From Acidobacterium sp. S8 (GTDB taxonomy: Bacteria > Acidobacteriota > Terriglobia > Terriglobales > Acidobacteriaceae): a DNA stretch of 61,217 nt. Made by a program: the position numbers and the translations under genes. The stretch's first letter is position 1. The number at the start of each line of letters is the position of its first letter. Shown piece by piece: positions 54,424-61,217 of the stretch. The stretch is taken from NCBI RefSeq assembly GCF_009765985.1, contig NZ_LMUM01000037.1, forward strand, positions 511,615 to 572,831, written 5' to 3'. Under the pieces are notes generated by a model. It saw nothing but the letters and a program-made list of their open reading frames with translations, made no database searches and was not told the origin of the DNA.

Positions 54424-54439
54424 CTAGCAGAATTGACAG
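54424..54439 (-). promoter_or_regulatory. Palindromic operator site 13, CTAGCAGAATTGACAG
   Basis: Copy of the recurrent palindrome with one imperfect end. Towards the REC gene, TAGGAT (54395-54400) starts exactly 23 nt beyond it. Its place inside the regulator cluster suggests feedback control. Confidence 0.68.
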
Positions 54440-54456
54440 ACCTTCTCGAGACCCGA

Positions 54457-55110
54457 TCAAGAGGAAATGAGGTGGCGTTTGAGCGCAAATAGAACCAACT
54501 CCGAGTTGTTCTTCAAGTTGAACGACCCCATGATCTGATACTTGTGAAACATGACGGTCTTTTCGCTGACTTGAAGAATGTCGGCTATTTCCTTCATCGG
54601 ACGACCTTCGGCAAGCAGTTGAAGCACTTCTTGTTGGCGGGGAGTCAACTCCTTTGAGCTTTGTCGGGCACGCGCCTTTCGGGTAGCCCAGTCGTCGGAA
54701 CGCAGTTTCGGCGTCACATAAGACCTGCCCTGAAGTACTTCGGAAACGGCCTTCAGCAATTCCGAGGTCGCGGCATGCTTGAGAACGTAGCCGACGGCTC
54801 CCAGGTCAAGAGCCGCGGCAGCAATGTTGGCGTCATCCTGCATCGTCAGGAAGACAAACTTTGTGCCGGGAACAGATTCTTTTACTCGAGCGGCTGCATC
54901 CAGACCGTTCAGCAACGGCATGCCGATATCCAGAACAATCACGTCTGGCTTCAGCTTGGGTGCTTCAACCAATAACTGCCGGCCGTCCTGAACAAGTCCA
55001 ACAACTTCGCAGCTTTTCTCAAGCAGCGAACGAAGCCCTTCGGCCACAATGCTGTGGTCATCAGCAATGAGGACGCGCGGGCGCTTTGTAAAAGGTTCTG
55101 GATCCTGCAT
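54457..55110 (-). CDS. NarL/FixJ-type response regulator (REC-LuxR HTH)
   Basis: The start at 55110 (MQDPEPFTKRPRVLIADDH) follows AGGAGTTGCC; the in-frame ATG at 55185 would overlap the kinase gene. The 217-residue protein has a receiver (ADDHSIVAEGL, phospho-Asp in VIVLDIGMPLLNGLDAA, Lys in YVLKHAA) and a LuxR-type HTH (LTPRQQEVLQLLAEGRPMKEIADIL, EKTVMFHKYQIM). It starts 44 bp after the sensor kinase stop, so it is the most likely direct target of that kinase and a candidate for binding the palindromic operators. Confidence 0.92.
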   Translation of the reverse strand: MQDPEPFTKRPRVLIADDHSIVAEGLRSLLEKSCEVVGLVQDGRQLLVEAPKLKPDVIVLDIGMPLLNGLDAAARVKESVPGTKFVFLTMQDDANIAAAALDLGAVGYVLKHAATSELLKAVSEVLQGRSYVTPKLRSDDWATRKARARQSSKELTPRQQEVLQLLAEGRPMKEIADILQVSEKTVMFHKYQIMGSFNLKNNSELVLFALKRHLISS

Positions 55111-55154
55111 GGCAACTCCTGATGAAAGCCCTGCATGCTTTGGATCTAACTTGT

Positions 55155-58100
55155 TTACGAACTGCCGATAGAGTAAGGCAGCCACGCGTCAATTCGAGTG
55201 CCTTCCATGGGTCGCGCGTGAACCTGCAGCTGCCCTCCCAATAGCCGCAAGCGTTCTTCCATGCTCCGAAGACCTATGCCATCTTTGCTTGAATGCACTG
55301 TAGCGTCAAACCCTCTCCCGCGATCGGAAATTGAGAGATGGAGTTTCTCGCCTGGCGCTTCCAGCCGAACCTCGGCCCGGTTGGCACCGCTGTGCTTCTT
55401 AACGTTACGCAGGCCCTCCTGAAGAATGCGAAAGAGACAGAGCGCCACATCGCCTGGAATGTCTGAGGGAACATTGTCGTATGTAAAATCAGTTTCTATT
55501 TCTTGTTGATCCGCGAATTCCTCACAGAAGGCTCTCGCCCCGGCAACGAGTCCCAGATTTTCGAGCGTGGAGGAATGCAAACGATGGGACAAAACATGCA
55601 GGTCGGCGCCGAGTTCACAGACTTGACTCCAAAGGTCATGCAAACGCCGCCCCGCTCCTACATCGGCATTCCCAATATTCTCGGCAAGTTCTTCCAGATC
55701 GATGGCGAGCACAGCCAGCCGTTGATTGTAGTCATCATGGATCTCGCGAGCGACCCGGCGGCGTTCTTCCTCTTGCGCCTCAATCAATCGTCCACCCAGA
55801 TTAATAAGGGCTTCCTCAGCCATTTTGCGTTCAGTAATATCTCGAATAATGACAGTGAATAGCTTTCTTCCGTAGGCTTCTACCTGGGAAATCGATGCCT
55901 CGATTGGGAACTCCTGGCCATTTGACCGAACTGCCCATAATGTGCCCTGCGAACCCACGGAACGCATCGAACCGTTCGTAGCACCAGAAATACCAAAATG
56001 GCCTATGTGTTTCTCGTATTCAGAATGAAACCGTTGGGGAATGAAGCGTTTTATTGAGCTTCCGGTGGCTTCGTCTACGTCACAGCCGAACATCTTCTCT
56101 GCCGCCGCATTGAACAGCACGATCCCTTGTTCCTCATCGACCGCAATGATGGCGTCCATTGCCGAAGCGACAATGCCTGCAAGTTTCCCCTCGCTTGCAT
56201 GAAGTTTCTCTTCGATCTGCTTGCGCTCGGTAATGTCCGCAACTACTGAGAGTACGCACGGTTCGTTGTCGATCTCGATGAGTTCTGCTGAGCCCAGGCC
56301 CGTTCGCTTCGTCCCATCCCTGCATAGAAGTTGGATCTCATAATTTCGAACGGAACCTTCGGCAAGCAGCCGCTTCACAAGTTCCACTCTTTCGGAGGGA
56401 TTTTCCCAGACGCCGATGTCAAATGGAGTCTTTCCGATTACTTCGTCACGGGGCCAGCCCGTCATCTGTTCGAACGTCTCGTTCACATCAAGGTAACGAC
56501 TGTCCTTCGCGCTGGTCAGGGTAAGGCCCATAGGGCTTTCCTGAAAGGCCATGGAGAACTTCTTCTCGGACTTCTTCAAGGCCTCTTCCATCTGTTTGCG
56601 CTCGGTGATCTCCACCGCCATGCCAAGCATTCGCACGGCGTCGTTGTGGTCTGCGTAATAAAATTTCCCCCTGGCTGTTATCCAGCACACGCTTCCGTCG
56701 GATCGCACGACCCTGAATTCTGCTGCGTATGGTTTCCGATTCTGCCTGGCATCCGCAACCACGCTCGATACCATCGCTCGATCCGCCGGGTGTATATTGC
56801 GCCTGAAGTCTTCAATCTCTCCGGCATAAGCGTCGGCTGGTATTCCGAATATGTTTTTCAGGTCACCGTACCGCCAGCCTCGGCCGCCCTTTAGGTCCCA
56901 ATCCCAGGCTACAGACCCTCCGACTTCAATAGCCAGGCGAAGGCGGTCGGTGCTGATCGCTAACTCCTCCTCTACCCTTCTCCGCCGCGCACGCTGCCAC
57001 AGCAGACCCGCAATCAGCAGAGTCTCCACCACGACGAGCGAAATGCCGCCGGCGACGTACCTCCGGTAGGCTTCCCAGATCGTTGGTGTCCGGTAAAGGA
57101 TGACACTGCCGGGCGGTAGATTGCTTTCTTTCAGTCCCCAGTGCCGCAAAGCGCGCCAATCGAACACGTAGAGGTTAGGGCTTTTCGCAACAGGGATGTC
57201 CCGGGTCTTCTCCCCATTAAGAACCCTCACGGCCATCGATGAGGCAACCTGGCCCTGGGCGGCAAAGCTCAACACATTGCCGCCCACTGTTCCGCTGCCG
57301 ATATCGACATCGTCCCCGACAAAAACAGGTGCGTTCGCCGCACTGACAATTAACGGGACTGACTGCCTTGCGTCAATGAAGCGGGCACCGGCTGCATCCT
57401 GCATAATTGACGTGTGATAGATGATGGTGTCGCTCGGAAGGTGACGCAGTCGGTCGAGCAGCGTGGGCATATCCAGGTCAGTAAGATAGGTAAAATCAAG
57501 TTTTGATTCGTACTTCTGCAGGCTTGTCCTGGTGATCGATTCTAGCTTCCGGTCATAGGCCGCAACACCACCGACCACAACTACATGCCTGGTAGATGGC
57601 TGCAGGCGGAGCGCCGATTCCAGAGTCTTGTCAGGCGTAGCTTCTCCCCACACTCCGGTAAAGTGAGAGTCCAGTTTCAATTCATCCAACATCTCTTCGG
57701 TGCTTCCACAGAAGATGATTGGAATGTTCGGGAAGACCTTTTCGTGTGCTTCCACCAGGAACTTGAGGGGATCCGGTCCGACAGCTATGATTATGTCGGG
57801 CTTGCGATCACTATACCTGCGGATAAACCACTCTCGGAAATCACGCTGGGAAGCTTCATCCGGAAACAACGACGCCTCCAGCTCCTCATGATAGAGTTCG
57901 ATCTGGTAAGGAGCTTTGCCGAGACCGGCAACAATCGCCTGGTCCATGACAGCAACTCCGGGAGAAGTAAGCGGACTGTAAACATTGATAATAAGCGCCC
58001 GCCGAACCTCTTGTAGAGGAGCGGCGCCAGTCAACTGTGGCAGCAGCAAAACCGCTGCAATCAGCAGCAGGGCACATTTTCTCCTGTCCTGGTTTCTCCT

Positions 58101-58205
58101 TGCGTCAAGTTGCCTGAACGCGAGCCGCGAAGGCCACCAAAGGACACATCTGATCCGGTGTTCCACAGGAACCGTCACGGGAGCCTCCCAGGGGCTTCTT
58201 ACCAA
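55155..58205 (-). CDS. Sensor histidine kinase with ABC-substrate-binding-like sensor, three PAS domains and HisKA_3
   Basis: The 1016-residue protein has an N-terminal membrane segment (ALLLIAAVLLLPQ), a periplasmic two-lobed domain of the ABC_sub_bind type (residues about 70-370, ALIINVYSPLTSPGVAVMDQ, DIIIAVGPDPLKFLVEAH), a second membrane helix (GGISLVVVETLLIAGLLW), three PAS domains (about 420-790), and a HisKA_3 dimerisation domain with phospho-His823 in REIHDDYNQRL, followed by an ATPase domain (DRGRGFDA, GIGLRSMEERL). This kinase class pairs with NarL/FixJ regulators, three of which follow. The ligand of the periplasmic domain is unknown. Confidence 0.9.
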   Translation of the reverse strand: MVRSPWEAPVTVPVEHRIRCVLWWPSRLAFRQLDARRNQDRRKCALLLIAAVLLLPQLTGAAPLQEVRRALIINVYSPLTSPGVAVMDQAIVAGLGKAPYQIELYHEELEASLFPDEASQRDFREWFIRRYSDRKPDIIIAVGPDPLKFLVEAHEKVFPNIPIIFCGSTEEMLDELKLDSHFTGVWGEATPDKTLESALRLQPSTRHVVVVGGVAAYDRKLESITRTSLQKYESKLDFTYLTDLDMPTLLDRLRHLPSDTIIYHTSIMQDAAGARFIDARQSVPLIVSAANAPVFVGDDVDIGSGTVGGNVLSFAAQGQVASSMAVRVLNGEKTRDIPVAKSPNLYVFDWRALRHWGLKESNLPPGSVILYRTPTIWEAYRRYVAGGISLVVVETLLIAGLLWQRARRRRVEEELAISTDRLRLAIEVGGSVAWDWDLKGGRGWRYGDLKNIFGIPADAYAGEIEDFRRNIHPADRAMVSSVVADARQNRKPYAAEFRVVRSDGSVCWITARGKFYYADHNDAVRMLGMAVEITERKQMEEALKKSEKKFSMAFQESPMGLTLTSAKDSRYLDVNETFEQMTGWPRDEVIGKTPFDIGVWENPSERVELVKRLLAEGSVRNYEIQLLCRDGTKRTGLGSAELIEIDNEPCVLSVVADITERKQIEEKLHASEGKLAGIVASAMDAIIAVDEEQGIVLFNAAAEKMFGCDVDEATGSSIKRFIPQRFHSEYEKHIGHFGISGATNGSMRSVGSQGTLWAVRSNGQEFPIEASISQVEAYGRKLFTVIIRDITERKMAEEALINLGGRLIEAQEEERRRVAREIHDDYNQRLAVLAIDLEELAENIGNADVGAGRRLHDLWSQVCELGADLHVLSHRLHSSTLENLGLVAGARAFCEEFADQQEIETDFTYDNVPSDIPGDVALCLFRILQEGLRNVKKHSGANRAEVRLEAPGEKLHLSISDRGRGFDATVHSSKDGIGLRSMEERLRLLGGQLQVHARPMEGTRIDAWLPYSIGSS

Positions 58206-58573
58206 CAGGGGCCCAATACAGCTGTGGAGAACAAACGCTGCGCTATCAATCCTTTTAGCGAAGCCAATCTAACATCGAAGATGCTGACGTATGTAGACGT
58301 ATGTAACGGTAGCAAGGACACCAGTATTTGGATATATAAATGTCCGATTCCCTGCGACACGCAAAAGACCTTGCAACGATTAGCCGCAGAGAAACCCTGA
58401 ATGGATTAGTTCGAAATCCGCTCGCTAGGAGGGCTCGAAGATCGCTAATGCTTTGATTTCAAATGAATAACTAGTTGACAGTGCGGACGCTGGGCATGGA
58501 TCCTATCACCAGTCCGCCAGTCATCGGCGCGGACGGCGTCGGAACTGTATTGGAAACAGCTCGACTGGCATCG
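58206..58573. other. Intergenic region, promoter side of the sensor kinase
   Basis: No gene, RNA or clear palindrome is seen. A short direct repeat, TATGTAGACGTATGTAACG, occurs at 58289-58308. The kinase promoter should lie here. Confidence 0.4.
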
Positions 58574-58801
58574 CGGACGGCCCGAGACAGGAAAACGTGG
58601 ATCTTGCGCTTTCAAAAAGAGTGCTGTGCTAAGCCTCATCAGAGCAACAGCCTCCAGTTTCGCGCTGAATTTTTCAATTTACTGAACCATCCGCCGTTCG
58701 CGAATCCCGACATCAAATTCGCATCGCCCCCGTTCGGCGTCATCATCAGCACGTCCGTGAGTTCTCGCGTCGGACAATTGGCGCTGAGATTCGCCTCATA
58801 G
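58574..58801 (+). pseudogene. TonB-dependent receptor (Oar-like), C-terminal relic
   Basis: The plus strand reads RKTWILRFQKE, then SLQFRAEFFNLLNHPPFANPD, FGVIISTSVSSRVGQLALRFAS and a stop. This is the closing part of the carboxypeptidase-regulatory-like TonB receptors abundant in acidobacteria, which end in LQFRAEFFN-x-x-NH-x-x-F...I-x-x-T...R-x-x-Q-x-x-LR. Only about 75 of more than 1000 residues remain. Confidence 0.68.
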
Positions 58802-58881
58802 AGGATGATGGCCAAAATTTATGCGTCGGTTCGATTCCTGTCCGTGGCCTCTACTCCCTTTCAATGACCTACGTGACAGAT

Positions 58882-60588
58882 TTACGTCAGTGCGGCGCTG
58901 GTAGGGTACCTGGTCCGGTTCCAAGTCCACCCGCCATCGCCGTCGATTTCCAGCAGTGCATCATACATATCAACTGATTCCGCGTCTTCGGCGAAAGTTA
59001 TATAGGTGATTGAGCTCTCATCTAACCGCCGCAGCGCCTCGCGGACCTGCGCCGGTTTGAGGGATGCAGTCACTCGATCAAGCATAGCGAAGGCAGGTCG
59101 GGCGAAGATCAGCCGGGTCAGCGCAAGCAGTTGCTGTTCCCCCAACGAGAGGATGGCCGACCAGTTGTGCTCAGTGTCCAATCCGCCGTACCTGGATGGA
59201 GCCCAAACCTGTATTATGCAGTGTATTCGTGATCTGAACGTCGGTGATGACCTGCTCCTGGTCAGTGCGAACGAGAAGATGCCGAAGCGTCCCCGGTGGC
59301 ATGTAGGGGCGCTGGGGTAAAAAGAAGATATTGTCCGACGGCGGGCGGACGAGCATCCCGGCCCCGGCGACCCAGATGCCAGCGGTAGCCCGAAATAGCG
59401 CGATTCTGGCAGCTTCGTTCGGCCCGAAGACCAGCACCCTCGTCCCGCGCGATTCTCCGCGGTCAGGTTTTGAAGCACCTCTCGGTCTCCTTCGGGTGAG
59501 AACAGTCTCAGTCCTTCGTACGCGATGCGCGCGTCGGCACCGATGACAGTGACCGGCTTGTGGGCCGATGGCGATCCTTTCTCGACGGTCCCCACCAGCT
59601 CGCTCAGACGGGCGATGACGGAGGCGAAAGAAGAGATGGACTGGAACTGATTAACGATTAACGAGAACGCTCCGAGCAGTTGGGTGAAGGCCACCGCCGA
59701 TTGCGGGATGACACCGAATTCCACCCGCCCGCGAATAAATAGCCGCGCAACGACCAGCGCCGGGATGATCTGTGTCAGATAGTTAAAGCCGGTGGTAAAA
59801 AACCCCAGGTTACGGTTTATCGAGATGATTCGCCGAAAGTTGTCTGCAAAGCCGTCGATACGCCGAAGGAGCCGGACAGTTAGTCGGTCTTCGTGCTGCA
59901 AGAGGGCAATTGATTCGCTGTTCTCGCGCACGTGGATCAGGTCGGAGCGGAAGGCAGCCTCTTGATCTGACTGGCGATAATTCAACCCGATCAGCGGACG
60001 CCCCAGATAGATCGTCGTCACCGTGCCAAGGAGAGCGTACCCGATTGTGATACCGAAGAGCAGCGGGCTGATTGTCCAGAGAACTCCCGAGAACGACAGG
60101 GCGGCGAGTATTCCGTTCATTAACATAAGCGTGAAAGAGAGGGAGGTGGCCGTAAACACACGAATGTCGTCAGCGATCCGCTGGTCGGGATTTTCAATCG
60201 TAGCCGATTCCTGGAGGTTAAGATAAGTCCGATCCGCTACGTACAAACGGGTGACACGTCGCGTCAGCCACTCCCTCCAGAACAGCCCGAGCCGATCTTC
60301 GGTAAATCGGTAAAAGACCGCTATCACGGTTGACGCGACGAGCAGTGCGACGAAGAGAATAGCTTCTCGAACGAATCCGGTCTGGTCGCGGTTGGAAATT
60401 GCGGTCATGAAATCGCGACCGACATAGCTGTTGATGACGTTCAGGCCGTTAACACTCAAGGCGAAGACGATGAGTAATGCGAACAGGCCTCGCGCACGCC
60501 AGCGCACCTCGGACGTGAAGAAGTACTTGACGGTGCGAAAGAATCGCCCTAGGGTTACCCGATCAAAAGTTACAGGCTGTTTGCCCAT
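58882..60588 (-). CDS. SbmA/BacA-like ABC transporter with degenerate ATPase domain
   Basis: The 568-residue frame begins with the fused permease of the SbmA/BacA (YddA) family: VKYFFTSEVRWRARGLFALL, VGRDFMTAISNRD, FWREWLTRRVTRLYVADRTYLNLQ, NPDQRIADDIRVF and LIHVRENSESIALLQHEDR. The ATPase part is damaged twice. Two compensating frameshifts (near 59435 and 59195) put about 80 codons out of frame; the correct frame there reads VLVFGPNEAARIALFRATAGIW and LPQRPYMPPGTLR. Even so the P loop lacks its Lys and Ser/Thr, the Walker B has LDR instead of LDE and the H loop is absent, although SLGEQQ is kept. It cannot hydrolyse ATP as a normal ABC protein. Confidence 0.75.
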   Translation of the reverse strand: MGKQPVTFDRVTLGRFFRTVKYFFTSEVRWRARGLFALLIVFALSVNGLNVINSYVGRDFMTAISNRDQTGFVREAILFVALLVASTVIAVFYRFTEDRLGLFWREWLTRRVTRLYVADRTYLNLQESATIENPDQRIADDIRVFTATSLSFTLMLMNGILAALSFSGVLWTISPLLFGITIGYALLGTVTTIYLGRPLIGLNYRQSDQEAAFRSDLIHVRENSESIALLQHEDRLTVRLLRRIDGFADNFRRIISINRNLGFFTTGFNYLTQIIPALVVARLFIRGRVEFGVIPQSAVAFTQLLGAFSLIVNQFQSISSFASVIARLSELVGTVEKGSPSAHKPVTVIGADARIAYEGLRLFSPEGDREVLQNLTAENRAGRGCWSSGRTKLPESRYFGLPLASGSPGPGCSSARRRTISSFYPSAPTCHRGRFGIFSFALTRSRSSPTFRSRIHCIIQVWAPSRYGGLDTEHNWSAILSLGEQQLLALTRLIFARPAFAMLDRVTASLKPAQVREALRRLDESSITYITFAEDAESVDMYDALLEIDGDGGWTWNRTRYPTSAALT

Positions 60589-60665
60589 ATGCCATCTCGA
60601 TAGTGGAGGGACACAGCAAACCTCAGGGTCCCTTCAGGGGATATCGAACTTGCGATGTTCCGACC

Positions 60666-61217
60666 CTATTTGACCGAATAGCCTCGCGCATCCATGCAGG
60701 CTGAGAACGCCCGCTTGAACGTACTCATCTGTTGGTCATACGCAGCCTTCTGGTTTTGGTACTGTTGTTGCACGTCCGCCCCAGCCTGCGCCGAGGCCTG
60801 ATCTTTGGCAGCCGCATTCGCTTTGCGCTGCTTTCTTCCGCCATGCACGGTACCCACACCAGCGCCTACCGCTGCACCTGTTCCTGCATCCCCGGCGATT
60901 CCACCAATCACCGCACCGCCAACTGCGCCCTTGGCTGCACCCTTGGCTCGCCCACCTTTTTGTTGCGGCGCGGCATCGGCCGCCTGCGCCTGAGCTGCCT
61001 GGATATCAGCAGAAGACGGCGGTTGGGGAGCCGGAGTATCTGCATTGACGCCTGTCTGCTGCTGAGCCGAGTTATAGCAGTCGGACTCATCGATGAGCTG
61101 CTGATCATGACTTTGGCCCTTTCCCGGATAGGCGTAAAGGCCCACTTTACTTGCGGCTGAGAAGGAAGGTACAGGTCCTGTCGGTGCGGCGGGGGCGGCG
61201 GGGGGGGGGGGGGGTGG
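60666..61217 (-). CDS. Glycine-zipper protein (5' end outside window)
   Basis: The frame is open to the window edge; the GTG at 61145 is internal-looking because SFSAASKVGLYAYPGKGQ runs across it. At least 183 residues are encoded: a proline/alanine-rich start (partly from the terminal G run), LYAYPGKGQSHDQQLIDESDCYNSAQQQTG, a Pro/Gln/Ala linker, a glycine zipper (GAAKGAVGGAVIGGIAGDAGTGAAVGAGVG) and a C-terminal helix ending SACMDARGYSVK. The YPxxGQ...D...C...A and CMxxRGY motifs are typical of YMGG-like glycine-zipper envelope proteins of unknown function. Confidence 0.75.
   Translation of the reverse strand, partial: PPPPPPAAPAAPTGPVPSFSAASKVGLYAYPGKGQSHDQQLIDESDCYNSAQQQTGVNADTPAPQPPSSADIQAAQAQAADAAPQQKGGRAKGAAKGAVGGAVIGGIAGDAGTGAAVGAGVGTVHGGRKQRKANAAAKDQASAQAGADVQQQYQNQKAAYDQQMSTFKRAFSACMDARGYSVK

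Noticed and set aside
58826-58850. GGTTCGATTCC, like a tRNA T-loop
   Set aside because: The flanking bases do not form the T stem and no acceptor, anticodon or D arm is found nearby.

Overview
The window reads as a chromosomal segment of a Gram-negative soil bacterium, most likely an acidobacterium of the Terriglobia type. Reasons are the clustering of DUF3300, DUF2950, DUF2092 and DUF4136 secreted proteins, a DcaP-like porin, a relic of an Oar-like TonB-dependent receptor, an outer-membrane barrel of the MtrB/PioB type and the general gene mix. This placement is inference from family content; there is no rRNA or tRNA gene to confirm it. The right edge ends in a long G run, probably a contig end.

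Layout. 0-3.6 kb: a 3' end of a PhzF-like gene, then a sugar-acid pair (FAH-family dehydratase/hydrolase and ketoglutarate-semialdehyde-type dehydrogenase) and a truncated MFS gene joined to a relic esterase tail. 4.6-10.1 kb: a large membrane hybrid histidine kinase overlapping a response regulator with a PP2C phosphatase output. 10.2-15.4 kb (minus strand): a four-gene electron-transfer operon with a decaheme MtrA-like cytochrome, an MtrB/PioB-like barrel, a small cytochrome c and a membrane hexaheme NapC/NirT-like protein. 15.8-19.2 kb (minus): acetate kinase, phosphate acyltransferase and a broken MFS transporter. 20-31 kb: secreted and envelope proteins, including a truncated porin and a frameshifted asparaginase. 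30.7-43.5 kb: a GH63-like glucosidase, an OmpA protein, a sortase with its LPXTG substrate, AI-2E transporter, potassium channel and PPK2. 43.7-52.8 kb (minus): MscS channel, glycogen debranching enzyme, glycogen phosphorylase and phosphoketolase. 53.1-58.2 kb (minus): a sensor kinase followed by three response regulators. 58.9-61.2 kb: a degenerate ABC transporter and a glycine-zipper protein.

The most notable signal is not a gene. Thirteen intergenic 16-bp palindromes of the form CTGTCA-N4-TGACAG (and a fourteenth related one) lie upstream of operons throughout the window. In eleven of the fourteen a -10-like hexamer (mostly TAnnnT) starts exactly 22 or 23 nt beyond the palindrome on the side facing the gene. 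This is the architecture of one activator-dependent promoter class. It joins phosphoketolase (with glycogen breakdown downstream), PPK2, GH63-like hydrolase, sortase/LPXTG pair, OmpA, DUF4136, DUF3300, SemiSWEET and response-regulator genes into one predicted regulon. Function suggests a low-energy or oxygen-limited programme: glycogen to sugar phosphates, phosphoketolase to acetyl phosphate, acetate kinase to ATP, polyphosphate metabolism, and cytochromes for alternative electron disposal.

A second theme is gene decay. Intergenic spaces hold recognisable relics of atpD/atpC, a SulP permease, a tyrosine integrase, a DUF1624 acyltransferase, a DUF2950 protein, an SGNH esterase and a TonB-dependent receptor. 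Several larger genes are truncated or frameshifted. Some single-base frameshifts could be sequencing errors, but the truncated relics cannot.
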